64,000 nt of DNA from Gracilimonas sp965227785 (GCF_965227785.1 NZ_OZ245785.1:2666001-2730000); one strand, 5' to 3'. Positions 1 through 10,091 are shown, counted from the first letter of the stretch. The notes: generated by a model not told the origin, from the letters alone. Numbers and translations are program-made.

Positions 1-83
1 CTCAGAAAGAAACCGAAAACCATCCACCAGAATAAGCTAATACCGGAAACGGTGTTACTTCATAAATTCAAAACTCCACAGTC

Positions 84-1391
84 ATGAAAAACCTCAGAAA
101 ATCGCTCGGTACCCGCTTATTTATCATTGCGTTTTTAACGCTGATATTGTTAATCCCTTCACTCTTAATCCAGGGACTGATTTCGGAGCGTGAACACAGG
201 AGGGATTCCGTAGCCCATGAAATCAGCCAAAAGTGGGGGAGTGAGCAAGTTATAGTAGGTCCTATCATAAGCGTACCTTACAGGTATTATTTTAATGGGG
301 AAGAGAAAGTTGAGCAGACCATCCGATATGCTCATTTTTTACCCGAGAATTTGAATGTTGAAGGCGCCATAACTACGGAAATAAGGTATCGGGGCATTTA
401 CAAAGTGATTGTTTATAACAGTAATTTATCGGTATCAGGAAACTTCCAGGCCATTGATTTGAGCGGTTTTAAGGTGCCGGTTGAAGACTTCCTGATTGAG
501 GATGCTTTTGTTTCGGTTGGGATTTCAGATATGACCGGAATTAAAGACTTTGTAACCATTTCGTGGAATGAGGATGAATTCATGGCAAATCCGGGTATTG
601 AATCCAATGACGTGTTAGCTTCCGGGATATCCATTGCACCCGACCTGACTACCGGCGAGGCCTATGATTTTAGCTTTGATCTGAATTTAAACGGAAGTAC
701 CGGGCTTCATTTTTCACCGGTTGGAAAGCAAACGAATGTGGCTCTGGAGTCTGATTGGTCAAACCCAAGCTTCACGGGTAACTTTCTGCCCGCCGTGCGG
801 GAAGTCACAGACGCCGGTTTTGATTCTGAATGGAACGTCTTACACCTGAATCGAAATTTTTCACAGCAATGGCAGGGACCCAATCAGGAAGTTACAAATA
901 CGCTCTTCGGGGTTGAATTGCTACTGGCTGTGGATGAATATCAGAAAACCATGCGTACCGCCAAGTATGCAATTATGTTCATTTCGCTGACTTTTCTGAC
1001 CTTCTTTATGATTGAATTGCTCAGTAAGAAAATCATTCACCCCATTCAGTACTTATTAATCGGTTTTGCGCTCCTGATTTTTTACACGTTGCTTCTGTCC
1101 ATTTCAGAATATGTAGTGTTCCAGTTAGCCTATTTAATCGCGGCTGCAGCCATCATTGGGTTAATCACCGTCTATTCCTACAGCGTATTATCCGATAAAC
1201 TGAAATCAGGAATCATATTAGGAGTGCTAATTATCCTGTACGGCTATCTCTACATTTTACTGCAATTGCAGGATTATGCACTCTTACTCGGCAGTCTCGG
1301 GTTATTTGTGGTGCTTTCTGTTGTGATGTACCTGACCCGAAACATAAACTGGTTTGAAATTATGAACACCGAGGATGAATCTACCGCTTAG
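84..1391 (+). CDS. creD: CreD-family inner membrane protein
   Basis: The 435-residue product has the CreD layout: one N-terminal membrane segment (about residues 12-32), a large extracytoplasmic domain, and five or six closely spaced hydrophobic segments from about 290 to 420. E. coli CreD is of similar size (about 450). CreD belongs to the CreBC envelope-stress regulon and its biochemical role is unclear. The ATG overlaps a TGA of a frame open from the window edge (ATGA), which hints at translational coupling to an upstream gene, but that gene is not identifiable. No clear Shine-Dalgarno is present. In Bacteroidota creD often follows a small winged-helix regulator gene; that part lies outside this window. 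Confidence 0.85.
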   Translation: MKNLRKSLGTRLFIIAFLTLILLIPSLLIQGLISEREHRRDSVAHEISQKWGSEQVIVGPIISVPYRYYFNGEEKVEQTIRYAHFLPENLNVEGAITTEIRYRGIYKVIVYNSNLSVSGNFQAIDLSGFKVPVEDFLIEDAFVSVGISDMTGIKDFVTISWNEDEFMANPGIESNDVLASGISIAPDLTTGEAYDFSFDLNLNGSTGLHFSPVGKQTNVALESDWSNPSFTGNFLPAVREVTDAGFDSEWNVLHLNRNFSQQWQGPNQEVTNTLFGVELLLAVDEYQKTMRTAKYAIMFISLTFLTFFMIELLSKKIIHPIQYLLIGFALLIFYTLLLSISEYVVFQLAYLIAAAAIIGLITVYSYSVLSDKLKSGIILGVLIILYGYLYILLQLQDYALLLGSLGLFVVLSVVMYLTRNINWFEIMNTEDESTA

Positions 1392-1409
1392 TAAGGCTGG
1401 CAGGGAACG

Positions 1410-3989
1410 CTATTTTGTGTATTGTTTGATCTGATTAGCCCGGAACATCATATCAGCAGCCTGGAGTATTTTCATTCTTAGCTGCTGATTATAATCCGGA
1501 TTATCATCCAGAAAATTTCTTACGGTTTTCACAGCTTGGTCAGAGGAATGATTGCCAAGGGTTACATCGAGCCAACGTTTTGGGAAGAAGATATCGCCGG
1601 TTGTTTGTATTTCCTGAAGAAGTTCGAGGCTTGGCAGGATGTATTTTTCAGATTCCTCGACACGAAGCGGATGATGTAAGTAACCGAGTGCACTTAAAAC
1701 CCAGGATTCTGTTTCCCGGTTTTCTTCATCCTTTAAAGATTCAAAAAAGGAATCGCGTACATCCTGATCGGCTGAAAGAGCAGGCTTAACAAACTCAAAC
1801 CTGCGTTTTCGGTCAGGGTTTTCAATGCGACTTAGTTGCTCAGAAATGATAGACTCTGATATATCGGGGCGTTTGATGGCAAGTTCTCCGGCCATGCTAA
1901 TGAAATCTGTTTCAGAAAGTCTTAACCCTTCAACCTCCAGTTCTTTATTCCAGATGTCATAAACTTTTTGAGCCTGATTCGGAGAAAGAGCAACATTTCT
2001 GAATGTATTAAAGAACGTTTTCTTGGTACTGCTTTGGGTCTGTGCCAGCATTTCATTCCAAAGAACTTCCTCCAGTTCACTTTGAACTTCATTTCTCTGT
2101 TCTTCGGTCAACAATTTCCAGTAAATACTTTCAATATGGCCAAGTGCAAGGTTTAGCAATAACTGGTTTTCTTCAATCTGAATAACCCTTAGTAACTCAC
2201 CGAGGTACGAATCCGGGAACACTTCATTTTGTTCCAGCATGTTTTCATAAAGGTTGATGAGATGAGAACCTTTGCGAACATCCCGCATATGCTCCCAGTG
2301 CTGAAGCGTTTTCAGGTCTGCAGGGAAGAGTCCATACCCTCGTCCATTTGCATTAAAGACTCTTGTTTCTGCGCGAAGTTTATTGAGGGTCGCAAATTTT
2401 TTCTGCTCATCACTGCGAATATCAAAGAATTTGAAAGAGCTATCTTTTGGGCTGATGGTCCAGATGCCTACTTGCTGGGGCCACACTCTTTCCAGGCCGG
2501 CAGGGTCGGTTTGAACTAAAACATCGTATCGCAGAGGCTCGCGACCGGGAAGCTCATCTTCCTTAAATTCAACAGAAAAATGAGGTCGGCCGGCAGTATT
2601 CACCCAAACTTCACTCCAGGATTTTAAATTTTGGTCGGTTTTTTGGTCCAGAATGGTAATCAGGTCAGGCCAGGTGGCATTGCCGAAAGAGTAAGAGCTT
2701 AGATATTCACGTAATCCTTCTTTAAAAAGGTCTTCGCCAACCAGCAGCTCAAGCTGACGCATCATGATAGGGGCTTTGTTATAGATGATAGCCCCATACA
2801 TTTGCCCGGCTTCGTTCAGATTTTCAAGATGCTGACGGATGGGATTGGGTCCCTCTGTTCGGTCCACAGAGTAAGCGCTGGGATGATGCCGAAGCACAAA
2901 ATTCAGGTCATGATCAATATCCGGAAAATTCGGATTCATGATTTTGGCGGCCATAAAATTGGCAAACACTTCTTTGGTCCACACGTCATTAAACCATTCC
3001 ATTGTAACTAAATCTCCGAACCACATGTGGGCCGTTTCATGGGCAATAAGGCTGGCCCGACTAAGGAGTTGGGAGTCGGAAGGATCTTCCTCCAAAAAGA
3101 GGGAAGACGCACGGTACTGTATAGCACCTACGTGTTCCATCCCTCCATACTGGAAGGAAGGTATGAGCGCAAAATCAAATTTCTGAAATGGATAATCTAT
3201 ACCGGTGTATTCTTCCAGCCAGTTTAGTGAAGCTGCATGAAGCTCAAATATATCATCCACATTACGGGCTACTTTTTCGGAATCCGTTTCGCGGTGCAGC
3301 ATGGTCATTTCCCGCCCATTAACTGTCCGGGTGACGGCTTCAAAGTCGCCGGCAACAAAGGAGAATAGGTATGAACTGATTAAGTCTGAGGTAGCAAACT
3401 CCAGTGTTTTGGTAGAGTCATTGTCCGTTTGGGATGCTAAAGGCGCATTGGAAATAGCCTCCCAGGATACCGGGATTTCCAAGGTCAGATCATAAGTTGC
3501 TTTCAGATCAGGCTGATCGAAAAGGGGAAAGGCCGTTCTTGCCCGGTCCGGAACAAACAGGGTGTAAAGGTAACCGGGGTTACGATTCAGGGATGATTCG
3601 CCAGCCGTAAACTCGATAGCTACCGTATTAACCCCTTCGCTCAAAAGCTGAGCCGGTAACATCAGGTGTTCGTCTTTAAATTGAATTTCTGCTTCAGCCC
3701 CATTAATACTGAGTGATTTCAGCAGCTCTGCAGACTCGCGAAAATCCAGTTGAATGTCATGGCCAGCTTCCTTGAGAGTAAAAGTGATGGTTTCAGAAGC
3801 GGATATATCCTCAGTTTCTTTCTCGGGTAAGTTAAAGAACAACTCATAATTAACATCCGAGATAAGGGCTTTCCTGAATTTTGCCAATTCAAGGGAAACT
3901 CCGGGCTCAACTTTGGGGGAAGTTGAGCATCCCAGGGTTCCAAAAATCAAAAGAGAGATAAAAAGGGTATAAATCTTAGTCATTTTCAT
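1410..3989 (-). CDS. M1-family aminopeptidase, lipoprotein
   Basis: This is a zinc metallopeptidase of the M1 (gluzincin) clan, likely an outer-envelope lipoprotein that trims peptides. The N-terminus is a lipoprotein signal with the lipobox FGTLGC (Cys21). The catalytic signature is HETAH at about residue 316, followed 18 residues later by the third zinc ligand Glu in WTKEVFAN. The exopeptidase loop reads GGMEH where aminopeptidase N has GAMEN, so the N-terminus-binding glutamate is kept. A conserved Tyr follows in QMYGAIIY. At 859 residues it is full length, with an ERAP1-like helical C-terminal half. It converges on creD with an 18-bp gap. Confidence 0.9.
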   Translation of the reverse strand: MKMTKIYTLFISLLIFGTLGCSTSPKVEPGVSLELAKFRKALISDVNYELFFNLPEKETEDISASETITFTLKEAGHDIQLDFRESAELLKSLSINGAEAEIQFKDEHLMLPAQLLSEGVNTVAIEFTAGESSLNRNPGYLYTLFVPDRARTAFPLFDQPDLKATYDLTLEIPVSWEAISNAPLASQTDNDSTKTLEFATSDLISSYLFSFVAGDFEAVTRTVNGREMTMLHRETDSEKVARNVDDIFELHAASLNWLEEYTGIDYPFQKFDFALIPSFQYGGMEHVGAIQYRASSLFLEEDPSDSQLLSRASLIAHETAHMWFGDLVTMEWFNDVWTKEVFANFMAAKIMNPNFPDIDHDLNFVLRHHPSAYSVDRTEGPNPIRQHLENLNEAGQMYGAIIYNKAPIMMRQLELLVGEDLFKEGLREYLSSYSFGNATWPDLITILDQKTDQNLKSWSEVWVNTAGRPHFSVEFKEDELPGREPLRYDVLVQTDPAGLERVWPQQVGIWTISPKDSSFKFFDIRSDEQKKFATLNKLRAETRVFNANGRGYGLFPADLKTLQHWEHMRDVRKGSHLINLYENMLEQNEVFPDSYLGELLRVIQIEENQLLLNLALGHIESIYWKLLTEEQRNEVQSELEEVLWNEMLAQTQSSTKKTFFNTFRNVALSPNQAQKVYDIWNKELEVEGLRLSETDFISMAGELAIKRPDISESIISEQLSRIENPDRKRRFEFVKPALSADQDVRDSFFESLKDEENRETESWVLSALGYLHHPLRVEESEKYILPSLELLQEIQTTGDIFFPKRWLDVTLGNHSSDQAVKTVRNFLDDNPDYNQQLRMKILQAADMMFRANQIKQYTK

Positions 3990-4103
3990 AAGTCTGATTT
4001 TAATTTTTGGACGCAGGCAAAAGTACCAACATTCAGAAAGAATTCAAGTTCTGTTTTGTTAAGAGTTGTGGAGTCGTTGGCGGCTAATTACATTCAGGAT
4101 AAA

Positions 4104-4517
4104 ATGATGTACTATCGTGTTGGACTTACGGTTTTCATTCTTCTGGTAAGCTATCTTTTAATTACCGGACACTGGCTGCTGGAAACAGATACGCCAATCT
4201 TCTCTTTCTTGCCTTTGGGCAACCTGTTAACCTGGCTGGCTCTGGTATCCATACAGGTGCTGATACTTTCATTAATTAAGAAGCCATCTAAAATGAGATA
4301 CTTGATTTACCCGAGCCTTTCTTTTGCAATACTTTGGGTGCCTTTATCAGTGCTTTTAACTGGAAATTTCAAGAACAACTTTTCATCAGAGACACCGATT
4401 TCGTTTGAGACATGGCTTTTATTGACAGGTTGTTCCATTTTGGTAAGCGTGATGTCTTTGCTGAGCTACTACTTTTTAACGGTTGTCAGGTATTGGAAAC
4501 AAAAAAAGGCAGCCTGA
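4104..4517 (+). CDS. small four-TM membrane protein, unknown
   Basis: I do not recognise this 137-residue protein. It has four hydrophobic segments (about residues 6-26, 34-58, 68-88 and 101-125) and a basic C-terminus, so it is an integral inner-membrane protein. A TTG at 4056 would add 16 residues, but the ATG pair at 4104/4107 follows an AGGA and is preferred. It is divergent from the upstream M1 peptidase gene and converges on katG. Its stop codon lies inside the stem of a shared terminator hairpin. Confidence 0.55.
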   Translation: MMYYRVGLTVFILLVSYLLITGHWLLETDTPIFSFLPLGNLLTWLALVSIQVLILSLIKKPSKMRYLIYPSLSFAILWVPLSVLLTGNFKNNFSSETPISFETWLLLTGCSILVSVMSLLSYYFLTVVRYWKQKKAA

Positions 4518-4537
4518 TTTAATTCAGGCTGCCTTTT
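4504..4537. terminator. bidirectional terminator between convergent genes
   Basis: A perfect 14-bp stem (AAAAGGCAGCCTGA pairing with TCAGGCTGCCTTTT) has a 6-nt loop and an A-tract on one side matched by a T-tract on the other. It can therefore work for the membrane protein gene on the + strand and for katG on the - strand. The upstream gene's TGA is part of the left arm. Confidence 0.85.
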
Positions 4538-4560
4538 AAAGTTTTGTTAAGTAATGAAGC

Positions 4561-6828
4561 TTACTTCAGATCAAAGCGGTCAAGGGTCATTACCTTGTTC
4601 CATGCTTTAACGAAGTCGTTCACAAACTTCTCTTCTGATTCCTCTGTCCCGTACACTTCTGCAAGTGCCCGCAGTTCAGAATTGGAACCGAAAATAAGGT
4701 CAGCTCTTGTTCCGCTCCACTTCACATCTCCGGTCTTTCGGTCGCTGCCAACAAACACATCCTGCTTGTCGGTAGTAGCTTGCCAGGTTGTGTTCATATC
4801 CAACAGGTTCTTGAAGAAGTCGTTGGAGAGTGTGCCCGCGTTCTCCGTAAACACACCTTTCTTGGAACCGTCATAGTTGGTTCCCAATACACGCATACCA
4901 CCAACCAGCACCGTCATTTCAGGTGGTGTCAAAGAAAGTAGCTGTGCTTTATCAACCAGCATTTCTTCCTGAGTGGTGTTATGCTTAGGATTGAAGTAGT
5001 TACGGAACCCATCCGCCGCCGGCTCCAGCCACGCAAACGATTCTACATCAGTTTGCTCGGAGGTAGCATCGGTTCGTCCCGGAGTAAATGGCACGGTGAT
5101 ATTATGTCCGGCTTCTTTGGCTGCCTTCTCAATTGCGGCAGCTCCACCTAATACAATCAGGTCCGCAATAGAAACTTTCTTATTGCCGGACTGATTTTCG
5201 TTAAACCACTGCTGAATAGTTTCAAGAGTATTCAGCACTTTGTTTAACTGCTCGGGGTTATTTACTTCCCAGTCTTTCTGAGGAGCCAATCGGATACGTG
5301 CACCATTTGCTCCACCTCGCTTATCTGATTGACGGTATGTGGAGGCTGAAGCCCATGCAGTAGAAACCAATTCTGATACCGATAATCCGGAATCGAGAAT
5401 TTTCTCTTTCAGCTTGGCAATGTCATTATCTTCAATAAGATCGTGATCAACTTCCGGAATTGGATCTTGCCAAAGCAGCTCTTCTTCAGGAACTTCAGGT
5501 CCGATCAGGAGCGATTTTGGTCCCATGTCACGGTGAGTAAGTTTATACCATGCGCGGGCAAAAGCATCTGCGAATTCTTCCGGGTTTTCGTAAAAACGAC
5601 GAGAGATTTTCTCGTAAGCCGGATCTTCTTTCAGAGAAAGGTCTGTAGTCAGCATAAATGGCGCATGCTTTTTCTCAGGATCGTGAGCATCAGGAACACT
5701 GCCTTCACCGGCTCCGTCTTTGGGCTTCCATTGCCAGGCACCAGCCGGACTTTTTGTGAGTTCCCAATCAAACTCAAAAAGATTCTCAAAAAACTTGTTA
5801 CTCCACTCGGTAGGAGTTTGAGTCCATGTGCCTTCAAGGCCACTGCTTACGGTATCGGCTCCCATGCCGGAACCGTAACTGCTCTTCCAGCCAATTCCCA
5901 TCTGTTCGATAGGTGCGGCTTCAGGCTCAGGCCCCTTATGATCTTCAGGTGCTGCTCCGTGCGTTTTACCAAAGGTGTGTCCTCCGGCAATCAGGGCTAC
6001 AGTCTCTTCATCATTCATGGCCATACGAGCGAAGGTCTGACGGATATATTTCGCTGCTTTTTTAGGATCAGGTTCGCCATTCGGGCCTTCTGGGTTTACA
6101 TAAATAAGTCCCATATGGTCAGCGCCGAGCGGTTCTTCCAGTTCTCCATCATCCGTATGGCGCTGATCAGCAAGCCATTCACCTTCAGAGCCCCAATAAA
6201 TGTCTTCTTCCGGCTCCCATAGGTCAACACGGCCGCCGCCAAAACCAAAAGTCTCAAAACCCATGGATTCAAGCGCAACATTTCCGGCGAGAATCATCAG
6301 GTCTCCCCAGGAAAGTTTGTTGCCATACTTCTGTTTTACAGGCCACAATAATAGACGTGCTTTATCAAGATTCACATTATCGGGCCAGCTGTTGAGGGGG
6401 GCAAAACGCTGATTTCCGGTGCTTCCGCCACCTCGTCCATCTACTACACGATAAGTTCCGGCACTGTGCCATGCCATGCGGATCATAAGCGGTCCGTAGT
6501 GACCAAAGTCGGCCGGCCACCAATCCTGAGAGTCGGTCATTACCTCTTCCAGATCTTTTTTGACCTCTTCCAGATCCAGTTTTTTAAACTCTTCCGCATA
6601 ATCAAAGTCTTCTCCCATGGGGTCTGATTTGGAAGAATGCTGACGCAGAATGTTCAGGTTTAATTTATTGGGCCACCATTCGCGGTTTCCAGTTCCGCCA
6701 CCAGCCGTCTTCCGCAAAGATCCATTATGAAATGGGCATTTACTTATATCTCCATCTCCGTGGGCTTTAGAATCATTACCTTCATACGTGCCTGCCTTAT
6801 TTGCAGAGCCTTCATTTTTATCAGACAT
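4561..6828 (-). CDS. katG: catalase-peroxidase KatG
   Basis: This is a bifunctional heme catalase-peroxidase that removes hydrogen peroxide in the cytoplasm. The 755 residues cover both the active N-terminal and the inactive C-terminal peroxidase domains. Visible catalytic residues are distal Arg117, Trp120 and His121 in RMAWHSAGTYR, and proximal His284 in GGHTFGKTH. Tyr243 and Met269 are placed to form the Trp-Tyr-Met cross-link typical of KatG. The start is well fixed by AAAGGAGAT upstream of the ATG, one of the few strong Shine-Dalgarno sites here. It appears monocistronic; no OxyR or Fur site was recognised. The neighbouring FKBP gene is on the same strand upstream. Confidence 0.97.
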   Translation of the reverse strand: MSDKNEGSANKAGTYEGNDSKAHGDGDISKCPFHNGSLRKTAGGGTGNREWWPNKLNLNILRQHSSKSDPMGEDFDYAEEFKKLDLEEVKKDLEEVMTDSQDWWPADFGHYGPLMIRMAWHSAGTYRVVDGRGGGSTGNQRFAPLNSWPDNVNLDKARLLLWPVKQKYGNKLSWGDLMILAGNVALESMGFETFGFGGGRVDLWEPEEDIYWGSEGEWLADQRHTDDGELEEPLGADHMGLIYVNPEGPNGEPDPKKAAKYIRQTFARMAMNDEETVALIAGGHTFGKTHGAAPEDHKGPEPEAAPIEQMGIGWKSSYGSGMGADTVSSGLEGTWTQTPTEWSNKFFENLFEFDWELTKSPAGAWQWKPKDGAGEGSVPDAHDPEKKHAPFMLTTDLSLKEDPAYEKISRRFYENPEEFADAFARAWYKLTHRDMGPKSLLIGPEVPEEELLWQDPIPEVDHDLIEDNDIAKLKEKILDSGLSVSELVSTAWASASTYRQSDKRGGANGARIRLAPQKDWEVNNPEQLNKVLNTLETIQQWFNENQSGNKKVSIADLIVLGGAAAIEKAAKEAGHNITVPFTPGRTDATSEQTDVESFAWLEPAADGFRNYFNPKHNTTQEEMLVDKAQLLSLTPPEMTVLVGGMRVLGTNYDGSKKGVFTENAGTLSNDFFKNLLDMNTTWQATTDKQDVFVGSDRKTGDVKWSGTRADLIFGSNSELRALAEVYGTEESEEKFVNDFVKAWNKVMTLDRFDLK

Positions 6829-6941
6829 ACTATCTCCTTTAATTTCTTTTCAATATAACTGAAAGAACGGAAATCCCTGGATGACGGTAAAATCAATAAA
6901 GCTTTAAGCAGTGATAGGTTTTGTTTATTGGAAGCAGAGAC

Positions 6942-7454
6942 CTAAAAAACTTTGACCAGGCTGATTTCAAAAATAAGGTTGGCGTTTGGAGGGATATCAT
7001 CTCCTGAGCCCCGGCCTCCATATCCATAAGAGGATGGCACATACAGGGTAATGCTGCCGCCTTCTTCAATTAAAGGAATGCCAACTTGCCAACCGATGAT
7101 GAGTCGGCTTAAAGGAAAAGGAAAAGCTATATTCTTGCCGTCGCTGTCATCAAATACGCTTCCGTCCGACATCAACCTTCCCTCATACCTAACTGTGATT
7201 TGATCACAGAGGGTCGCGGTGTTGCCATCACCTGGTTCACTGATTACATAGCGTAGTCCGGATTCATGCACTTGTGCTTCGATGCTATTCTCTGACAGGT
7301 AAGCTTCAATTTCATCAATATCTAACTGGAGCTGAGCCTGATTGACGGCTGTATTTGGCTTTTGATTGCAACCGCTGTCATCCGAGCAGGAAACGGTAGT
7401 AAAAAACAGAAACAGTACTGGGATAAATAGTCGGGTAAATTTGAATGGTGGCAT
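6942..7454 (-). CDS. FKBP-type peptidyl-prolyl isomerase lipoprotein
   Basis: This is a predicted peptidyl-prolyl cis-trans isomerase acting outside the cytoplasm. The start at 7454 gives a lipoprotein signal with lipobox TTVSC (Cys23). An upstream in-frame ATG at 7556 would put 34 hydrophilic residues ahead of the signal and is rejected. The FKBP domain fills the C-terminal two thirds, with VRYEGRLMSDGSVFDDS, the active-site-like LIIGWQVGIPLIEEG and the closing IPPNANLIFEISLVKV. The single-domain length of 170 residues fits small FKBP lipoproteins of this phylum. Confidence 0.88.
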   Translation of the reverse strand: MPPFKFTRLFIPVLFLFFTTVSCSDDSGCNQKPNTAVNQAQLQLDIDEIEAYLSENSIEAQVHESGLRYVISEPGDGNTATLCDQITVRYEGRLMSDGSVFDDSDGKNIAFPFPLSRLIIGWQVGIPLIEEGGSITLYVPSSYGYGGRGSGDDIPPNANLIFEISLVKVF

Positions 7455-7714
7455 CTGGTGAAGTCTGTAAATCAATTTGTTTAAAATGGAATAAGAAAAG
7501 ATAAGTGGTTCTGTATAAAGAAGGATGATGTTTTTTACCCGATAACTATCAGGCATAATATAAAATCAATAGAGGCGTAAATTATTGCGAAGCAACTGTT
7601 AGTATGATTTAAATTGTATTCAAAAAACTAAAAATTTTGATTCAATATTTTATGGAAGCGCTTTTAATTTTGTACTTTGAGGGAGATAAAGATCAAAAAT
7701 AGATAAGTGTTATT

Positions 7715-8851
7715 ATGGCTAATCAACCCGATACTATAGAACGTCCCGTTGAAGAGAAATTTGATGATCATCTTGGGCTGCAGGATGTGGATTATGTAGA
7801 GCATTATGTAAACAACGCCAAGCAGGCAGCTCATTTCTATATCACTACCTTTGGATTTGAAATGAAAGCCTATTCCGGATTAGAAACGGGCATCCGGGAT
7901 CGGGCATCGTATTACCTGGAGCAGGGAAATATCAGGTTTGTGATTTCGGCTCCCCTGAACAGCGCTTCACCGATTGCAGAATTTGTTCAAAAGCATGGAG
8001 ATGGTATTAAAGACATTGCTATGCATGTGGAGGATGTGGACCGTGCCTTTAATGAATCCGTGAAGCGCGGAGCCGAACCGGTGCTTGAGCCTCATGATCT
8101 AAAAGACAAAAACGGAACGATCCGAAAAGCGGCCATTAAAACCTATGGCGATGTCATCCATTCATTCATCGACCGCTCTGAATACACCGGACTGTTTATG
8201 CCCGGGTTTGAAGCAAGGGAAAGTCTTGTCAAAGCTGATCCTGTAGGAATTGAGTTTGTGGATCACTGTGTGGGTAATGTTGAACTTGGCAAGATGGAAG
8301 ACTGGGTAGACTTTTACCGCGATGTACTCGGCTTCACACAATACATCAGTTTTGATGACAAGGATATTTCTACCGAATACTCAGCGTTGATGAGCCGTGT
8401 GATGGCCGGAGGACGAGGAATGATCAAGTTCCCGATTAATGAGCCGGCAGAAGGGAAGAAAAAGTCTCAGATTGAGGAGTACCTGGATTTCTTTGAAGGT
8501 CCGGGTGTGCAGCATGTGGCTTTGCTCACCGGTGATATCATCGATACCGTTGGTAAGCTGAGGGACCGCGGTGTTGAATTCCTGAAAGTACCAACCACCT
8601 ATTACGAAGAGCTGGAAGGCCGGGTAGGTAAAATTGATGAACCCATCGACAAACTGGAGGATTTGGGAATCTTGGTGGACCGCGATGATGAAGGATATCT
8701 GCTTCAGATTTTTACGAAGCCGGTTGTGGATCGGCCAACGTTATTCTTTGAGATCATTCAGCGAAAAGGAGCCCGCGGTTTTGGAAAAGGAAACTTCAAA
8801 GCCCTCTTCGAAGCCATCGAACGCGAACAAGACGCCAGAGGCAATTTGTAA
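7715..8851 (+). CDS. hppD: 4-hydroxyphenylpyruvate dioxygenase
   Basis: The enzyme converts 4-hydroxyphenylpyruvate to homogentisate in tyrosine degradation. The 378 residues form the two-repeat vicinal oxygen chelate fold. The facial triad for Fe(II) is visible: His184 (FVDHCVGNVE), His267 (GVQHVALLTGD) and Glu346 (FFEIIQRKG). The C-terminal FGKGNFKALFEAIE is the usual gating helix of the family. hmgA, encoding the next enzyme, follows 78 bp downstream on the same strand, so the two form a short pathway operon, though a palindrome sits between them. The 260-bp upstream region is AT-rich; I could not assign a promoter with confidence. Confidence 0.96.
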   Translation: MANQPDTIERPVEEKFDDHLGLQDVDYVEHYVNNAKQAAHFYITTFGFEMKAYSGLETGIRDRASYYLEQGNIRFVISAPLNSASPIAEFVQKHGDGIKDIAMHVEDVDRAFNESVKRGAEPVLEPHDLKDKNGTIRKAAIKTYGDVIHSFIDRSEYTGLFMPGFEARESLVKADPVGIEFVDHCVGNVELGKMEDWVDFYRDVLGFTQYISFDDKDISTEYSALMSRVMAGGRGMIKFPINEPAEGKKKSQIEEYLDFFEGPGVQHVALLTGDIIDTVGKLRDRGVEFLKVPTTYYEELEGRVGKIDEPIDKLEDLGILVDRDDEGYLLQIFTKPVVDRPTLFFEIIQRKGARGFGKGNFKALFEAIEREQDARGNL

Positions 8852-8869
8852 TTATAAATTAGAAATGTT

Positions 8870-8903
8870 GGATTTTGAATTTTTCAAATCAATTCAAAAT
8901 TCC
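8870..8903. repeat. intergenic palindrome between hppD and hmgA
   Basis: GGATTTTGAATTT and AATTCAAAATTCC form an imperfect inverted repeat with an 8-nt loop. It belongs to the same style of word-like intergenic hairpin seen at other junctions in this window. It may modulate hmgA relative to hppD, or it may be a degenerate dispersed repeat. Confidence 0.5.
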
Positions 8904-8929
8904 TAATCCAGAATTTAAAATTTCCAGCC

Positions 8930-10087
8930 ATGTATTACCACGCATTAGGGAAGATCCCGCAAAAACGACATACTATTTTTCGCCGACCGGATGGTGAGCT
9001 ATATACGGAAGAGCTTTTCGGGGCGGAAGGATTTCATGGAAACAGTTCGCTGCTTTATCATCACCATATGCCAACACGGGTGGTCAAGATTGAAGAGGGA
9101 GCAGAGATTATCGTTAAAAAAGCCGATGAGAAAACACTCCGGCACCGTTTGCTGAAAACGAAGGATGTACCTGCAGGCGGAGATCCCATTACCGGTCGCA
9201 AAGTGTTGATGTTTAATAACGATATTCAGATTGGAACGGCCAGGCCAACCGGCAACATGGATTATTTCTACCGTAATGGGGAACATGATGAGCTGTTGTT
9301 TATTCACGAAGGTGAAGGACATATTCAGTCTGTTTTCGGTCGGCTCGACTTTGGCTATGGCGATTACATATTCCTTCCCCGCGGAACCACCTATCAAATG
9401 AATTTTGAGACGGATGAGAATCGCTTCTTATTTACTGAATCAACCGGGCCTATTGAATTCCCGAAACGCTATCTGTCTGAAATGGGGCAGTTTATGGAAA
9501 ACTCACCATTTTGCGAACGGGATTTCCGGCTTCCTTCCGAACAGCTCTTCTTCCCGGAAGAAGGGAAGTTTGAAGTACGGATAAAGAAAGGCGGGCGATT
9601 CCATCATTATACTTTTGACCATCATCCCTGTGATGTAGTGGGCTGGGATGGATACCTGTACCCATGGATTTTCAACATTAAAGACTTTGAGCCAATCACC
9701 GGCCGTATTCATCAGCCGCCTCCGGTTCACCAAACCTTCCGGGGACATAATTATGTAGTATGCAGTTTCTGTCCACGTAAGTTTGATTACCACCCGGAAT
9801 CCATACCGGCACCCTATAACCACTCCAACGTAGATTCCGACGAGATGATCTATTATGTGGAGGGGGATTTCATGAGCCGTGAAGGCATCGGCTATGCGGA
9901 TATCACACTTCATCCCGGAGGTATTCCACACGGACCTCAACCCGGCAAGGCCGAAGCCAGCATCGGCGCGGAAGAAACGGATGAATATGCCGTCATGATC
10001 GATACCTTTCACCCAATGTATGTTACCGAAGAAGCCATGCGACTGGATGACCCAAGTTATCCTTATTCCTGGCTGGAGGATGAGTAG
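8930..10087 (+). CDS. hmgA: homogentisate 1,2-dioxygenase
   Basis: This enzyme opens the aromatic ring of homogentisate to maleylacetoacetate, the step after HppD. The 385-residue cupin-like protein contains HEGEGHIQSVFGRLDFGYG in the N-terminal jelly-roll. Fe-ligand candidates His298, Glu305 and His334 lie in YNHSNVDSDEMIYY and GGIPHGPQPG. It is shorter than the roughly 440-residue mammalian enzymes, as is usual in Bacteroidota. The later pathway genes (maleylacetoacetate isomerase, fumarylacetoacetase) are not in this window. Confidence 0.93.
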   Translation: MYYHALGKIPQKRHTIFRRPDGELYTEELFGAEGFHGNSSLLYHHHMPTRVVKIEEGAEIIVKKADEKTLRHRLLKTKDVPAGGDPITGRKVLMFNNDIQIGTARPTGNMDYFYRNGEHDELLFIHEGEGHIQSVFGRLDFGYGDYIFLPRGTTYQMNFETDENRFLFTESTGPIEFPKRYLSEMGQFMENSPFCERDFRLPSEQLFFPEEGKFEVRIKKGGRFHHYTFDHHPCDVVGWDGYLYPWIFNIKDFEPITGRIHQPPPVHQTFRGHNYVVCSFCPRKFDYHPESIPAPYNHSNVDSDEMIYYVEGDFMSREGIGYADITLHPGGIPHGPQPGKAEASIGAEETDEYAVMIDTFHPMYVTEEAMRLDDPSYPYSWLEDE

Positions 10088-10091
10088 GTTT

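Noticed and set aside
1..87. Possible 3' end of a gene upstream of creD
   Set aside because: Two short frames are open from the window edge (one ending at 33-35, one overlapping the creD ATG), and neither can be identified as coding from so few codons.
5443..6222. Long open frame antisense to katG (259 codons)
   Set aside because: It lies entirely opposite the katG coding region, has no family features or ribosome site, and is explained by codon bias of katG.
7557..7714. Bacteroidota-type promoter (TTTG ... TAnnTTTG) before hppD
   Set aside because: TTTG and TACTTTG-like words are present, but the -7 element is one base short of the consensus and the spacing is uncertain.
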